Shown here piece after piece: positions 55,664 to 64,000 of a DNA stretch of 64,000 nt. Both the position numbers and the translations under genes were made by a program. The notes below the pieces were generated by a model. The model did no database searches and had not been told where the DNA came from. It was given only the letters and a program-made list of their open reading frames with translations. Position 1 is the stretch's first letter; the number at the start of each line of letters is the position of its first letter. Source of the stretch: Pseudomonas cremoricolorata (GTDB lineage: Bacteria; Pseudomonadota; Gammaproteobacteria; Pseudomonadales; Pseudomonadaceae); assembly GCF_000759535.1 (NCBI RefSeq), contig NZ_CP009455.1, forward strand, positions 4,464,001 through 4,528,000, written 5' to 3'.

Positions 55664-58243
55664 TCAGACCAGGCGCCCAAGCAGCTCTTTAGCCTCCTGA
55701 CGCTGGGCCTGGTCGCCGTCCTTGACCACTTCGTCGAGAATATCGCGCGCGCCCTGGTGATCCCCCATGTCGACATAGGCACGGGCCAGATCGAGCTTGG
55801 TGGTCACCTCGTCGGTGCCGGAGAAGAAGTCGAAGTCCAGATCATCGACCGGATCAGGCTCGGCCGGCGCGCCCGCTGGCGACGTGTCCAGCGCAGGCGT
55901 AGCCAAGCTCTGCGACAGCTTGTCGAGCTCGGAGTTGACGTCGTCGAGCTCCGAGGCGAACTGGCGGGCGGCGGGTGAGTCGTCGTCTAGCGACAGGGAA
56001 AGATCGAAGTCGTCGGCCAACGGCGGCTCGTTCGCGGCCACCTCGGCAGCAGGTTGCGCAGTCGAAGTGTCGGGTACGTCCAGATCAAACTCGGCGAAAT
56101 CGTCGACCGCAGCGGCCTCTTCCCTGGCCGACGCCGCAGGAGCCGGCGGTTCGAGGGCCTCGAGCTGCGCCTGGGCGAGCAAGGTTTCGAAGTCGTCATC
56201 GGCAGGCTGATCGAGATCGATCGCATCGCGCTCGGTCAGTGCCGGGCCGAACCCGGACGGCGCTTCGATGGCCGCCTCAGGTGCGGCGCTGGCCAGCCCG
56301 TCGTCGAGGCTCAGGTCGAACGCATCATCGCCGCCAGCACTGCCAAGCGCAGGCTCGTTGGAGGGCGCGGCGATCGGCTCGGCGACAGGCGCCGGGGCGG
56401 GCTGCACCTTGTCTTGCATCAGGCCCTGGACGTATTGCTCATCCATTTCCGCAGCCAAGGCTGCGGCACCCAGACCAGTGGCGAGCGCCAGCATGGCAGG
56501 ATAACGGGCCTTGAGCACCGCGACCGCCTCTTGATTCTGCGGGGTGTCAGCGAGCAGCCGTTCCTGCTCGGCGAAAGCGTCCTGGTCACCCTGACGGGCA
56601 TACACTTCCATCAACTTCAGGCGCGCGTCAGCGCGCTGCGGATGGGCGGCCACCAGCGGTTCGAGGCCTTGGGCTGCCTGATTGAGGCGGCCTGCGTCAA
56701 TCGACTGCTGGGCCTGTACCAGTGCCGTGTCCACCGGATCGGCGGCCGCCACCGAGGCGTTGTGCGCGGCGATGGACGCCGCGGCCGAGGCAGCCGCCGC
56801 CGACGCGGCCACTACCGCGGGCGACAGCGTCACCGGCGGGGTGAGCAGTGTGTCGTCACTGTCCAGTGGCATGTCGAAGTCCGGGTCGCGCGGCCCCTCC
56901 TCTTCCAGCTCACGCGCCATGCGCATGTGCCGTTCAGCCTCTTGCTCGGCTTTGCGTTTGCGCAACAGCAGCAATATCAGCAGCAGCAATACCAAAAACA
57001 ACGAACCGGCGATCAAGCCAAGCAGCACGGGGTTGCCCAGCAGGCTGTCGAGCGTGCCTTGGGCTGGGGTGGTGGCGTCCTGGGTTTGCTCTGGCTGATC
57101 GGCGCCTGGCTCGGTATCGACCACCGCCGGTGCCGGCTCGACCACCGGGGCGATTGGCGCCGGATCGGCGACCGCGGGCGGCGCAGTAGCTACTGCCGGC
57201 GCTGGTTCAGTCACGTCAGCTGGCGCTGCCGAGGCGGGCGTATCGCCCTGGGCCTGCAGGCGCGCGAGTTGGTCGTTCTTCAGGGCGATCAGCTTTTCCA
57301 GTTTGTCCAGCTGGCTTTGCAGATCGCCCATGCGGCTTTTGAGTTCTTCATTATCGCGGCGCGTGGTATCCAGGCTCTCCTGGGCCACCGCCAACTGATC
57401 ACTGACACCGTTGCCACTGGCCGCGTCCGCTTGGGTCTGCGGCGCCACCAGGCGCAGGTTATCGCCCTGGGCAATGCGTTCGGGCGCAGCCTGGGCCTCG
57501 CCGCGGCGCGTGGCATCGAGCTGCCGGGCGCGCGGACCGAGGCGACGGCCCTCGCGCCAGGCGGCGTACTGCTCAGCGACCTCAGCGACCGCCTCGCCCT
57601 GGGGAATGCTCTGCACCTGGGCTTGATCTGGCAGACGCAACACCTGTCCGGCCTTGAGCAGGTTGATGTTGTTGCCAATGAACGCATCGGGATTGAGTGC
57701 CTGGATCGCCAGCATGGTTTGCTGGATGGAACCACCGTTGCTGTTGCGCGCGGCGATCTGCCACAACGTATCGCGGCGCTTGGTGGTGTAGTTGCCCGCG
57801 CTCTGCGCAGGGGCAACGGTATTGCCGGCGCTGGCCTGCTGCGCCTCAGGGCGATCCAGACGCAGGCTGTAGTCACGCAACAGACGCCCTTGCGGCCACA
57901 TCACCTGCACCAGCACACGCACCAGCGGCGCCGAGACGGGACGACTGGAGGTCACCCGCAACAGGCTACGACCGTTAGGAATGATGACCGGGGTGAAGGT
58001 CAGGTCTTGCAGGTAGGCCGGATACGCAGCGCCGGCCTTGCTGAACTCCTCAGCCGGCGCCAGGCTCGGCGCCACTTGCTCGGCAGTCAGGTCGCGCACA
58101 TCGAGCAGTTCGATCTCGGCATCCAGCGGCTGGTTCTGCGCGGAGTTGACAGTCAGTTCGCCCAGCACCAGGGCGTTGGCCATGCCAGACGACAACACCG
58201 ACGCTATCGCGATGGCGAGTACTCGTTTGCGAATTCGAAGCAT
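55664..58243 (-). CDS. fimV: FimV/HubP-family polar peptidoglycan-binding protein
   Basis: This 859-residue protein has a signal peptide (1-24), an N-terminal FimV domain, and a LysM motif at about 158-215 ('KRRDTLWQIAARNSNGG', then LRLPDQ). A coiled coil lies near 280-325 and a TM helix near 407-430 (LLGLIAGSLFLVLLLLILLL). A long acidic cytosolic part follows, ending in the conserved FimV C-terminal TPR-like domain ('TKLDLARAYVDMGDHQGARDI'). It promotes polar organisation and type IV pilus function. AAGGAAGGGG precedes the ATG. Confidence 0.93.
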   Translation of the reverse strand: MLRIRKRVLAIAIASVLSSGMANALVLGELTVNSAQNQPLDAEIELLDVRDLTAEQVAPSLAPAEEFSKAGAAYPAYLQDLTFTPVIIPNGRSLLRVTSSRPVSAPLVRVLVQVMWPQGRLLRDYSLRLDRPEAQQASAGNTVAPAQSAGNYTTKRRDTLWQIAARNSNGGSIQQTMLAIQALNPDAFIGNNINLLKAGQVLRLPDQAQVQSIPQGEAVAEVAEQYAAWREGRRLGPRARQLDATRRGEAQAAPERIAQGDNLRLVAPQTQADAASGNGVSDQLAVAQESLDTTRRDNEELKSRMGDLQSQLDKLEKLIALKNDQLARLQAQGDTPASAAPADVTEPAPAVATAPPAVADPAPIAPVVEPAPAVVDTEPGADQPEQTQDATTPAQGTLDSLLGNPVLLGLIAGSLFLVLLLLILLLLRKRKAEQEAERHMRMARELEEEGPRDPDFDMPLDSDDTLLTPPVTLSPAVVAASAAAASAAASIAAHNASVAAADPVDTALVQAQQSIDAGRLNQAAQGLEPLVAAHPQRADARLKLMEVYARQGDQDAFAEQERLLADTPQNQEAVAVLKARYPAMLALATGLGAAALAAEMDEQYVQGLMQDKVQPAPAPVAEPIAAPSNEPALGSAGGDDAFDLSLDDGLASAAPEAAIEAPSGFGPALTERDAIDLDQPADDDFETLLAQAQLEALEPPAPAASAREEAAAVDDFAEFDLDVPDTSTAQPAAEVAANEPPLADDFDLSLSLDDDSPAARQFASELDDVNSELDKLSQSLATPALDTSPAGAPAEPDPVDDLDFDFFSGTDEVTTKLDLARAYVDMGDHQGARDILDEVVKDGDQAQRQEAKELLGRLV

Positions 58244-58264
58244 GACCCCTTCCTTGTAAGAATC

Positions 58265-58291
58265 GTCCTGAAAACCCTTCGATTTCAGGAC
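58265..58291. other. 9-bp hairpin in the fimV leader
   Basis: GTCCTGAAA (58265-58273) and TTTCAGGAC (58283-58291) form a perfect inverted repeat with a 9-nt loop, starting 22 bp upstream of the fimV ATG. There is no T-run, so it does not look like an intrinsic terminator of the upstream usg-like gene. It might be an operator or an RNA structure near the ribosome-binding site. Confidence 0.4.
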
Positions 58292-58312
58292 AAAAGTGCC
58301 GCTCAGTATCTT

Positions 58313-59317
58313 TTACACCATGTCTTTAATCAACAATTGCGCGACCTGCACGGCGTTGAGCGCCGCACCTTTGCGCACATTGTCGGTGGTCATCCACAGG
58401 TTGAGCTGCTCAGGCTCATCGATACCGAGGCGTACACGTCCAACATAGACCACGTCCTGCCCCACTGCGTCGCCTACTGGCGTCGGATAATCATCCGCTT
58501 CCACCCGCTCGATGCTGGGAGCGCTATCCAGCGCGCCTTGCACCACCGCCAGATCGACTGGCCGGCGAGTCTGAACGCTGACACTGTAGCTATCGCCGAA
58601 AAACACCGGGACTTGAATGCAGGTGACCGCGATCTTCACGTCGGGCAGGCCGAGCAGCACCCGCAGCTCGCTGACCAGGCGCCGCTCCAGCACACTGTGC
58701 CCCTGCGCATCCTCCTCGCCGACCCGCGCCAGCAGGTTGAAGGCCATCTGCCGGTCGAAGAAGCGCGGCTCCAGCGGACGCGCATTGAGCAGCTCGGCAG
58801 TCTGGCGGGCCAACTCATTGACCGCTTCACGGCCCTGTGCCGAAACTGCCAGGCACGCGGTGACATGAATTCGTTCGATCTCCAGGTGCTGACGCAGCGG
58901 CGCGAGGGTCACCGCCAGGGCCACCGCCGCTGCACTTGGGCTGCACACCCAGGCTGGCTGGGCCAGGCCATGCAAAGCCTGGGCGTTCGCCTCCGGCACC
59001 AGCGCCAGCGCGTCGGGCAAGGCACCGGACAGATCGATCACCGCGCAGCCAGCCTGCCGCGCCTTGTCCGCAAAGCTGCGACTGACCGCGGCACCCGCAG
59101 CGAAGAAGGCCAGGCGGACCTGACCGAAATCGAAGCTGTCGACCTCGCGCACACGGACCTTCCTGCCCGCGAACATCACACTGCTGCCCGCCGACTCCAT
59201 GCTTGCCAGCAGGTGCAGCGTGGCCACCGGGAACGCCAGCTCTTCGAGGATTTGCACCAGGGTTTCACCGACACTGCCGGTGGCGCCGACGACGGCAACG
59301 TTGAAGGACGGATTCAT
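58313..59317 (-). CDS. usg: Usg-like paralogue of aspartate-semialdehyde dehydrogenase, catalytic Cys lost
   Basis: This 334-residue protein has the ASADH fold: GATGSVGETLVQIL near the N-terminus, a dimerisation domain with 'ACLAVSAQGREAVNELARQ', and the family C-terminus. Where active ASADH has 'N-P-N-C-S-T', this reads 'SPSAAA', with Ala129 at the catalytic Cys. It is therefore probably not a dehydrogenase, like E. coli Usg as I recall it. The start at 59317 places the Rossmann motif at the N-terminus. It follows asd, separated by a terminator. Confidence 0.87.
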   Translation of the reverse strand: MNPSFNVAVVGATGSVGETLVQILEELAFPVATLHLLASMESAGSSVMFAGRKVRVREVDSFDFGQVRLAFFAAGAAVSRSFADKARQAGCAVIDLSGALPDALALVPEANAQALHGLAQPAWVCSPSAAAVALAVTLAPLRQHLEIERIHVTACLAVSAQGREAVNELARQTAELLNARPLEPRFFDRQMAFNLLARVGEEDAQGHSVLERRLVSELRVLLGLPDVKIAVTCIQVPVFFGDSYSVSVQTRRPVDLAVVQGALDSAPSIERVEADDYPTPVGDAVGQDVVYVGRVRLGIDEPEQLNLWMTTDNVRKGAALNAVQVAQLLIKDMV

Positions 59318-59403
59318 GGGGAGCTCTGCCTCAGGTGGAACGGGAGCGGCACTGTACGCCCATTGCGAGGGCGAGGCCAACGCAGCGCCCTGCCGTGATA
59401 ATG

Positions 59404-59439
59404 AAAAAACCCGTTCTGGCAGGGCTCAGAACGGGTTTT
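59404..59439. terminator. Bidirectional-type intrinsic terminator after asd
   Basis: An 11-bp stem (AAACCCGTTCT paired with AGAACGGGTTT) with a GC-rich loop is flanked by A and T runs on both sides. It is a strong intrinsic terminator for asd read on the minus strand and separates asd from the usg-like gene. Confidence 0.85.
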
Positions 59440-59468
59440 CAGGTGTTGCTGCGCCAGAGCCTTGTCGA

Positions 59469-60581
59469 TCAGCGCTCGAGCAGGATACGCAGCATGCGCC
59501 GCAGCGGCTCGGCAGCGCCCCACAGCAGCTGGTCGCCAACGGTGAAGGCGCCCAGGTAGTGCGAGCCCATGTTCAGCTTGCGCAGACGGCCGACCGGAAC
59601 GTTCAGGGTGCCGGTGACCTGGGTCGGCGACAGTTCCTGCATGCTCAGCTCGCGCTGGTTGGGTACCAGTTTCACCCAGGGGTTGTGCTGGCTGATCATG
59701 CCTTCGATGTCGGCCAGCGGCACGTCCTTGTTCAGCTTGATGGTCAGCGCCTGACTGTGGCAGCGCATGGCACCGATGCGAACGCAGATGCCATCGACCG
59801 GGATCGGGCTTTTGAAGCGACCGAGGATCTTGTTGGTCTCGGCCTGGGCCTTCCATTCCTCACGGCTCTGGCCGTTCGGCAATTCCTTGTCGATCCACGG
59901 GATCAGGCTGCCGGCCAATGGAACACCGAAGTTCTCGGTCGGATAGGCCTCGCTGCGCATGGCCTCGGCAACCTTGCGGTCGATGTCGAGAATCGCGCTG
60001 GCGGGGTTGGCCAGATCGTCGGCGACCGCCGCATGGGTGGCGCCCATCTGGCGGATCAGTTCACGCATGTTCTGCGCACCGGCGCCCGAGGCCGCTTGGT
60101 AAGTCATGGCGGTCATCCATTCGACCAGGCCAGCCTCGAACAACCCGCCCAGGCCCATCAGCATCAGGCTGACGGTGCAGTTGCCGCCGATGTAGTTCTT
60201 GGTACCGGCGTCGAGCTGCTGATCGATCACCCGGCGGTTGACCGGGTCGAGCACGATCACTGCGTCGTCTTTCATGCGCAGCGACGAGGCGGCATCGATC
60301 CAGTAGCCCTGCCAGCCGGCTTCGCGCAGCTTGGGGAAGACTTCGTTGGTGTAGTCGCCGCCCTGGCACGTCAGGATGACGTCAAGGGTCTTGAGCTCAT
60401 CAATGCTGTAGGCATCTTTCAGCGGCGCGGTTTCCTTGCCGATTTGCGGACCCTGGCCACCCACGTTGGACGTGGTGAAGAACACGGGCTCGATCAGGTC
60501 GAAGTCCTGTTCTTCCAGCATCCGCTGCATGAGCACGGAACCGACCATTCCACGCCAACCGATCAGACCTACACGTTTCAT
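59469..60581 (-). CDS. asd: Aspartate-semialdehyde dehydrogenase
   Basis: This 370-residue enzyme reduces aspartyl phosphate to the semialdehyde for lysine, threonine, methionine and diaminopimelate synthesis. Features: NADP motif GWRGMVG (8-14), catalytic Cys135 in GGNCTVSLM, and the active-site His in '[16 protein letters not shown]'. Length matches proteobacterial Asd. AAAGG precedes the ATG. A hairpin lies in the leader between leuB and asd (60609-60636). Confidence 0.97.
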   Translation of the reverse strand: MKRVGLIGWRGMVGSVLMQRMLEEQDFDLIEPVFFTTSNVGGQGPQIGKETAPLKDAYSIDELKTLDVILTCQGGDYTNEVFPKLREAGWQGYWIDAASSLRMKDDAVIVLDPVNRRVIDQQLDAGTKNYIGGNCTVSLMLMGLGGLFEAGLVEWMTAMTYQAASGAGAQNMRELIRQMGATHAAVADDLANPASAILDIDRKVAEAMRSEAYPTENFGVPLAGSLIPWIDKELPNGQSREEWKAQAETNKILGRFKSPIPVDGICVRIGAMRCHSQALTIKLNKDVPLADIEGMISQHNPWVKLVPNQRELSMQELSPTQVTGTLNVPVGRLRKLNMGSHYLGAFTVGDQLLWGAAEPLRRMLRILLER

Positions 60582-60608
60582 CGCAACTACACCTTTGCTA
60601 AAAGTGGG

Positions 60609-60636
60609 CCGCCACCGACTGGGAAAAGGGTGGCGG
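60609..60636 (-). terminator. Hairpin between leuB and asd
   Basis: On the minus strand CCGCCACC pairs with GGTGGCGG (60629-60636 with 60609-60616), followed by CCCACTTTT. It may be a partial terminator or attenuator that lowers read-through from leuB into asd. Confidence 0.5.
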
Positions 60637-60647
60637 GGGCAGAGAGA

Positions 60648-61730
60648 TTACAGATTCCGCAGGGCCGCGACTACTGCGTCGCCCATTTCCTGGGTACCGA
60701 CCTTGCGGCTGCCTTCGGAGAAGATGTCGCCGGTACGCAGACCCTGGTCGAGCACGCTGCTCACGGCCTGTTCGATGGCATCGGCAGCGGCGCTCTGGTT
60801 GAAGCTGTAACGCAGCATCATCGACACCGAGAGAATGGTCGCCAGCGGGTTGGCGATGCCCTGCCCGGCGATATCTGGCGCCGAACCATGGCACGGCTCG
60901 TACATGCCCTTGTTGTCGGCATCCAGCGATGCCGACGGCAGCATGCCGATGGAGCCGGTGAGCATCGAGGCCTCGTCGGACAGGATGTCGCCGAACATGT
61001 TGTCGGTGACCATCACGTCGAATTGCTTGGGCGCACGCACCAGTTGCATGGCAGCGTTGTCGACGTACATATGGCTGAGTTCCACCTCCGGGTAGTCCTT
61101 GGCCACGTCTTCGACCACTTCGCGCCACAACTGACTGGAGGCCAGCACGTTGGCCTTGTCTACCGAGCAGAGCTTCTTGCCACGCACCTTGGCCATGTCG
61201 AAGCCGACACGGGCGATGCGGCGGATTTCGCTTTCGCTGTACGGCAGGGTGTCGTACGCCTGACGCTCGCCGCCCTCCAGCTCGCGCTGCCCGCGTGGAG
61301 CGCCGAAGTAGATGCCGCCGGTGAGCTCACGGACGATGAGGATATCCAGGCCGGAAACGATTTCGGGTTTGAGCGAGGAAGCGGCGGCCAGTTGCGGATA
61401 GAGGATCGCCGGACGCAGGTTGGCGAACAGACCCAGTTGCGCACGAATCTTCAGCAAGCCGCGCTCAGGGCGAATGTCGCGCTCGATCTTGTCCCATTTC
61501 GGCCCACCTACTGCGCCCAGCAGCACGGCGTCGGCCTTGCGCGCACGCTCCAGGGTTTCATCGGCCAGTGGTACGCCGTGCTTGTCGATGGCAGCGCCGC
61601 CGATCACGTCGTGCTCCAGGGTGAAGTTGAGCTGGAACTTGTCGTTAGCCACTTCCAGCACCTTGACTGCCTCGGCCATGATTTCCGGACCGATGCCATC
61701 ACCTGGGAGAATCAGAATCTGCTTGCTCAT
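60648..61730 (-). CDS. leuB: 3-isopropylmalate dehydrogenase
   Basis: This 360-residue NAD-dependent enzyme oxidises and decarboxylates 3-isopropylmalate in leucine synthesis. Motifs are '[19 protein letters not shown]', '[21 protein letters not shown]' (substrate Arg), '[15 protein letters not shown]' and '[20 protein letters not shown]', in family order. GAGGAAAG precedes the ATG. It lies downstream of leuC-leuD with a methyltransferase gene between. Confidence 0.97.
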   Translation of the reverse strand: MSKQILILPGDGIGPEIMAEAVKVLEVANDKFQLNFTLEHDVIGGAAIDKHGVPLADETLERARKADAVLLGAVGGPKWDKIERDIRPERGLLKIRAQLGLFANLRPAILYPQLAAASSLKPEIVSGLDILIVRELTGGIYFGAPRGQRELEGGERQAYDTLPYSESEIRRIARVGFDMAKVRGKKLCSVDKANVLASSQLWREVVEDVAKDYPEVELSHMYVDNAAMQLVRAPKQFDVMVTDNMFGDILSDEASMLTGSIGMLPSASLDADNKGMYEPCHGSAPDIAGQGIANPLATILSVSMMLRYSFNQSAAADAIEQAVSSVLDQGLRTGDIFSEGSRKVGTQEMGDAVVAALRNL

Positions 61731-61784
61731 GCTTTCCTCTATACAGTCGAACGGTGCCCCTGCGTTGGGCGCACCGGGTCATTC

Positions 61785-62549
61785 TCATCGTTCGGCGAAC
61801 AGCACCAGCACATCGGTACTGAACGAGCCGTCTTCGGCGATCTGGTAATACTGCCGCACTTCTTCGCCCATTGCCTGCTGCACCTGCCGCACCGCAACGC
61901 GAAGCGGCTCGGGGGTACGCATGCGCTCGACCCAGCTAGCGAACTCAAGACGCAGGCGCTGGCGGCTATGACAGCGCACATGCAGGCCGGCGTCGCTGAC
62001 CTGACGCAGCCATTCGGCGGCGCTGTAGTCGCGTACATGGCTGGTATCGCGCAGCAGCTCGACGCTTTGCAGGTAAGTGTCGAGCAATGGCGTGCCCGGC
62101 GACATGACATCGACGAACGCCGCCACACCGCCCGGCTTGAGCACCCGGCGCACCTCGCGCAGGGCCAGGCCCAGGTCGCTCCAGTGATGGGCCGAGTAGC
62201 GGCTGAAGACGAAATCGAAGGCGCCGTCGTCGAACGGCAGCCGCTCGGCGCCGCCGCGCTCGGTAACGATATTGTTCAGCCCCCGTTCACGGGCAGCACT
62301 GGCCACCACATCGAGCATCGATTGCGACAGGTCGTAAGCCACAACCTGACCCACCAGAGGCGCCACCTGGAAGCTCACATGACCCGCCCCGCAGCCCAGA
62401 TCCAGCAGCCGCGCATCGCCGCGCCCGGCCAGTTCGGCCTGGAGCAGGGCGAATTCACTGCCCTGGGCGTGGACGGCACTGCTCAAGTAGGCATTGGCCT
62501 GCTCGCCGAACTGGCGCTGAACGACATCGCTGTGGGTGCTGTGGGTCAT
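61785..62549 (-). CDS. Class I SAM-dependent methyltransferase
   Basis: This 254-residue methyltransferase of the UbiE/COQ5-like group has the SAM motif 'LLDLGCGAGHVSF' (about 46-58), 'VVAYDLSQSMLDVV', and post-motif 'LKPGGVAAFVDVMSPG'. The start reads MTHSTHSDVVQRQFGEQANAYL. The substrate is unknown; its stable place between leuD and leuB in Pseudomonas (from memory) does not make a leucine role certain. AGGAA precedes the ATG. Confidence 0.9.
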   Translation of the reverse strand: MTHSTHSDVVQRQFGEQANAYLSSAVHAQGSEFALLQAELAGRGDARLLDLGCGAGHVSFQVAPLVGQVVAYDLSQSMLDVVASAARERGLNNIVTERGGAERLPFDDGAFDFVFSRYSAHHWSDLGLALREVRRVLKPGGVAAFVDVMSPGTPLLDTYLQSVELLRDTSHVRDYSAAEWLRQVSDAGLHVRCHSRQRLRLEFASWVERMRTPEPLRVAVRQVQQAMGEEVRQYYQIAEDGSFSTDVLVLFAER

Positions 62550-62645
62550 CGGTGGTTCCTATAGATGCTCGATACATTTCCTGCCCCACGGACCTGCCCG
62601 CCCTTGTTTCAAGCGGGTCGATCCGCGTAGCGCTCACGCTTTCAC

Positions 62646-63290
62646 TCAGGCATCACGGAACAGCCAGGGCTGGCTGGCGCGATGACGGTCCTCGAAGGAC
62701 TTGATCGAGTCGCTGTCCTGCAGGGTCAGGCCGATGTCGTCCAGGCCGTTGAGCAGGCAATGCTTGCGGAAGGCATCGATCTCGAAATGCAGCACCTTGC
62801 CATCCGGGCGGGTCACCGCTTGCGCCTGCAAGTCGACGACCAACTGATAACCTGGGTTGGCTTCGACCTGCTGGAACAGCTCATCGACTTCTTCATCGCT
62901 GAGAATGATCGGCAGCAGGCCGTTCTTGAAGCTGTTGTTGTAGAAGATGTCGGCAAAGCTCGGTGCGATAACGCTGCGAAAACCATATTCGTCCAGTGCC
63001 CACGGCGCGTGCTCACGGCTCGAACCGCAGCCGAAGTTCTCCCGCGCCAGCAACACGCTGGCGCCCTGGTAACGCTCGTGGTTGAGCACGAATTCGGTGT
63101 TCAACGGGCGCTTGCTGTTGTCCTGGTAAGGCTGGCCGACATCGAGGTAACGCCACTCGTCGAACAGGTTGGGGCCAAAGCCGGTGCGCTTGATCGACTT
63201 GAGAAACTGCTTGGGAATGATCTGGTCGGTGTCGACGTTGGCACGGTCAAGCGGCGCGACCAGGCCAGTGTGCTGGGTAAAGGCTTTCAT
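62646..63290 (-). CDS. leuD: 3-isopropylmalate dehydratase, small subunit
   Basis: This 214-residue subunit forms the swivelling domain of isopropylmalate isomerase. It has '[14 protein letters not shown]', '[24 protein letters not shown]' (in two parts) and '[26 protein letters not shown]', matching LeuD throughout. Its ATG overlaps the leuC stop (ATGA at 63287-63290), which couples subunit synthesis. Confidence 0.97.
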   Translation of the reverse strand: MKAFTQHTGLVAPLDRANVDTDQIIPKQFLKSIKRTGFGPNLFDEWRYLDVGQPYQDNSKRPLNTEFVLNHERYQGASVLLARENFGCGSSREHAPWALDEYGFRSVIAPSFADIFYNNSFKNGLLPIILSDEEVDELFQQVEANPGYQLVVDLQAQAVTRPDGKVLHFEIDAFRKHCLLNGLDDIGLTLQDSDSIKSFEDRHRASQPWLFRDA

Positions 63291-64000
63291 GCTGCGCTCC
63301 CTTGGATCAACTCGCGGACATCGATGAAGTGGCCGGTCACGGCAGCGGCGGCGGCCATCGCCGGGCTGACCAGATGAGTACGCCCGCCAGCGCCCTGGCG
63401 ACCTTCAAAGTTACGGTTGGAGGTGGAAGCGCAATGCTCGCCACTTTCCAGGCGGTCCGGGTTCATCGCCAGGCACATCGAGCAGCCCGGTTCACGCCAC
63501 TCGAAGCCGGCTTCGAGGAAAATCTTGTCCAACCCCTCGCGTTCGGCCTGGGCCTTGACCAGACCCGACCCTGGCACCACCAGCGCCTGCTTGACGTTGG
63601 CGGCGACCTTGCGGCCCTTGGCGATCTGCGCAGCTGCGCGCAGGTCTTCGATGCGCGAATTGGTGCACGAGCCGATGAACACGCGGTCGAGCTTGATGTC
63701 GGTGATCGCCTGGTTGGCGGTCAGGCCCATGTAGCGCAAGGCCCGCTCGATGGAACCACGCTTGACCAGATCAGGCTCGGCGGCAGGATCAGGCACGCGC
63801 TGATCGACGGCCAGGACCATTTCCGGCGAAGTGCCCCAGCTGACCTGTGGCTTGATCTGCGCGGCGTCCAGCTCGACCACGGTGTCGAACACGGCATCTT
63901 GATCCGATACCAACTGCTTCCAGGCCTGCACGGCCTGTGGCCACTGTTCGCCCTTGGGCGCGTAGGGGCGGCCCTCGACGTAGGCGACGGTGATGTCGTC
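63287..64000 (-). CDS. leuC: 3-isopropylmalate dehydratase, large subunit (C-terminal part; runs off the window)
   Basis: About 237 residues of the C-terminal half are present, and the frame is open to position 64000. It contains '[21 protein letters not shown]', the iron-sulfur cysteines in '[16 protein letters not shown]' and '[14 protein letters not shown]', and '[21 protein letters not shown]'. It is an aconitase-family enzyme that interconverts 2- and 3-isopropylmalate with LeuD. Confidence 0.96.
   Translation of the reverse strand, partial: DDITVAYVEGRPYAPKGEQWPQAVQAWKQLVSDQDAVFDTVVELDAAQIKPQVSWGTSPEMVLAVDQRVPDPAAEPDLVKRGSIERALRYMGLTANQAITDIKLDRVFIGSCTNSRIEDLRAAAQIAKGRKVAANVKQALVVPGSGLVKAQAEREGLDKIFLEAGFEWREPGCSMCLAMNPDRLESGEHCASTSNRNFEGRQGAGGRTHLVSPAMAAAAAVTGHFIDVRELIQGSAA

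Noticed and set aside
56054..59398. 1114-codon plus-strand open frame
   Set aside because: Antisense to fimV and the usg-like gene; an Arg-rich shadow.
59199..62564. 1121-codon plus-strand open frame
   Set aside because: Antisense to asd, leuB and the methyltransferase gene, all confidently assigned.

Overview
The window is a GC-rich bacterial chromosome segment that reads as Pseudomonas, most likely the P. putida group. Reasons: the order leuC-leuD-methyltransferase-leuB-asd-usg-fimV-truA-trpF-accD-folC-dedD-cvpA-purF-metZ, then a tRNA-Val/tRNA-Asp cluster, fadH and the nadK...pepN block, matches the order I recall for Pseudomonas genomes (from memory, not searched). FimV, a C-terminally SPOR-domained DedD and a P. 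putida-style REP element agree. I see no phage, insertion sequence, integrase or CRISPR array. Variation comes as accessory metabolic modules set between core blocks.

Layout: (1) 1-1296, + strand: end of an unidentified gene, a small secreted protein and a DUF4198 periplasmic protein, joined by ATGA overlaps. (2) 1353-10683, - strand: a nine-gene catabolic operon (TPP-dependent decarboxylase/ligase-like enzyme, aldehyde dehydrogenase, divergent SDR, BNR propeller, VOC protein, AA_synth protein, alpha/beta hydrolase, MhpA-like flavin hydroxylase, MhpD-like hydratase), facing a divergent IclR regulator at 10894. Its substrate is unknown and it is the best candidate here for an undescribed pathway. 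(3) 11819-13928: LysE exporter and APC permease. (4) 14278-19157: sbcD-sbcC. (5) 19186-24041, - strand: lactonase, DUF5629 protein, and an RND/MMPL transporter coupled to a Ycf48-like propeller. (6) 24257-30937: a second accessory module, with a carboxymuconolactone-decarboxylase-family protein and class III aminotransferase facing a glnHPQ-type ABC importer, C45 acyltransferase/hydrolase and RpiR regulator; a GFA protein follows.

(7) 31122-37635, - strand: compact operon nadK, metallophosphoesterase, rhomboid protease, yeaC, DUF2797, pepN, most joined by overlapping stop/start codons. (8) 37740-44706: DUF1853, cytochrome b, a D-cysteine desulfhydrase/ACC deaminase-like enzyme, fadH, and a membrane-anchored nitrilase-fold protein lacking its catalytic cysteine, coupled to an AraC regulator. 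(9) 44703-46613: a probable 28-residue acidic ORF, a DUF2242 lipoprotein, and the tRNA operon Val-Asp-Asp-Asp with visible promoter and terminator. (10) 46689-64000, all - strand: SDR, metZ, purF, cvpA, dedD, folC, accD, trpF, truA, fimV, usg-like asd paralogue, asd, leuB, methyltransferase, leuD, and the leuC C-terminus, which runs off the window. This is housekeeping for leucine, aspartate-family, tryptophan, purine, folate and fatty-acid synthesis.

CDS coordinates include the stop codon. Starts were chosen from visible ribosome-binding sites, stop/start overlaps and signal peptides. Very long ORFs antisense to real genes were treated as GC-codon shadows.
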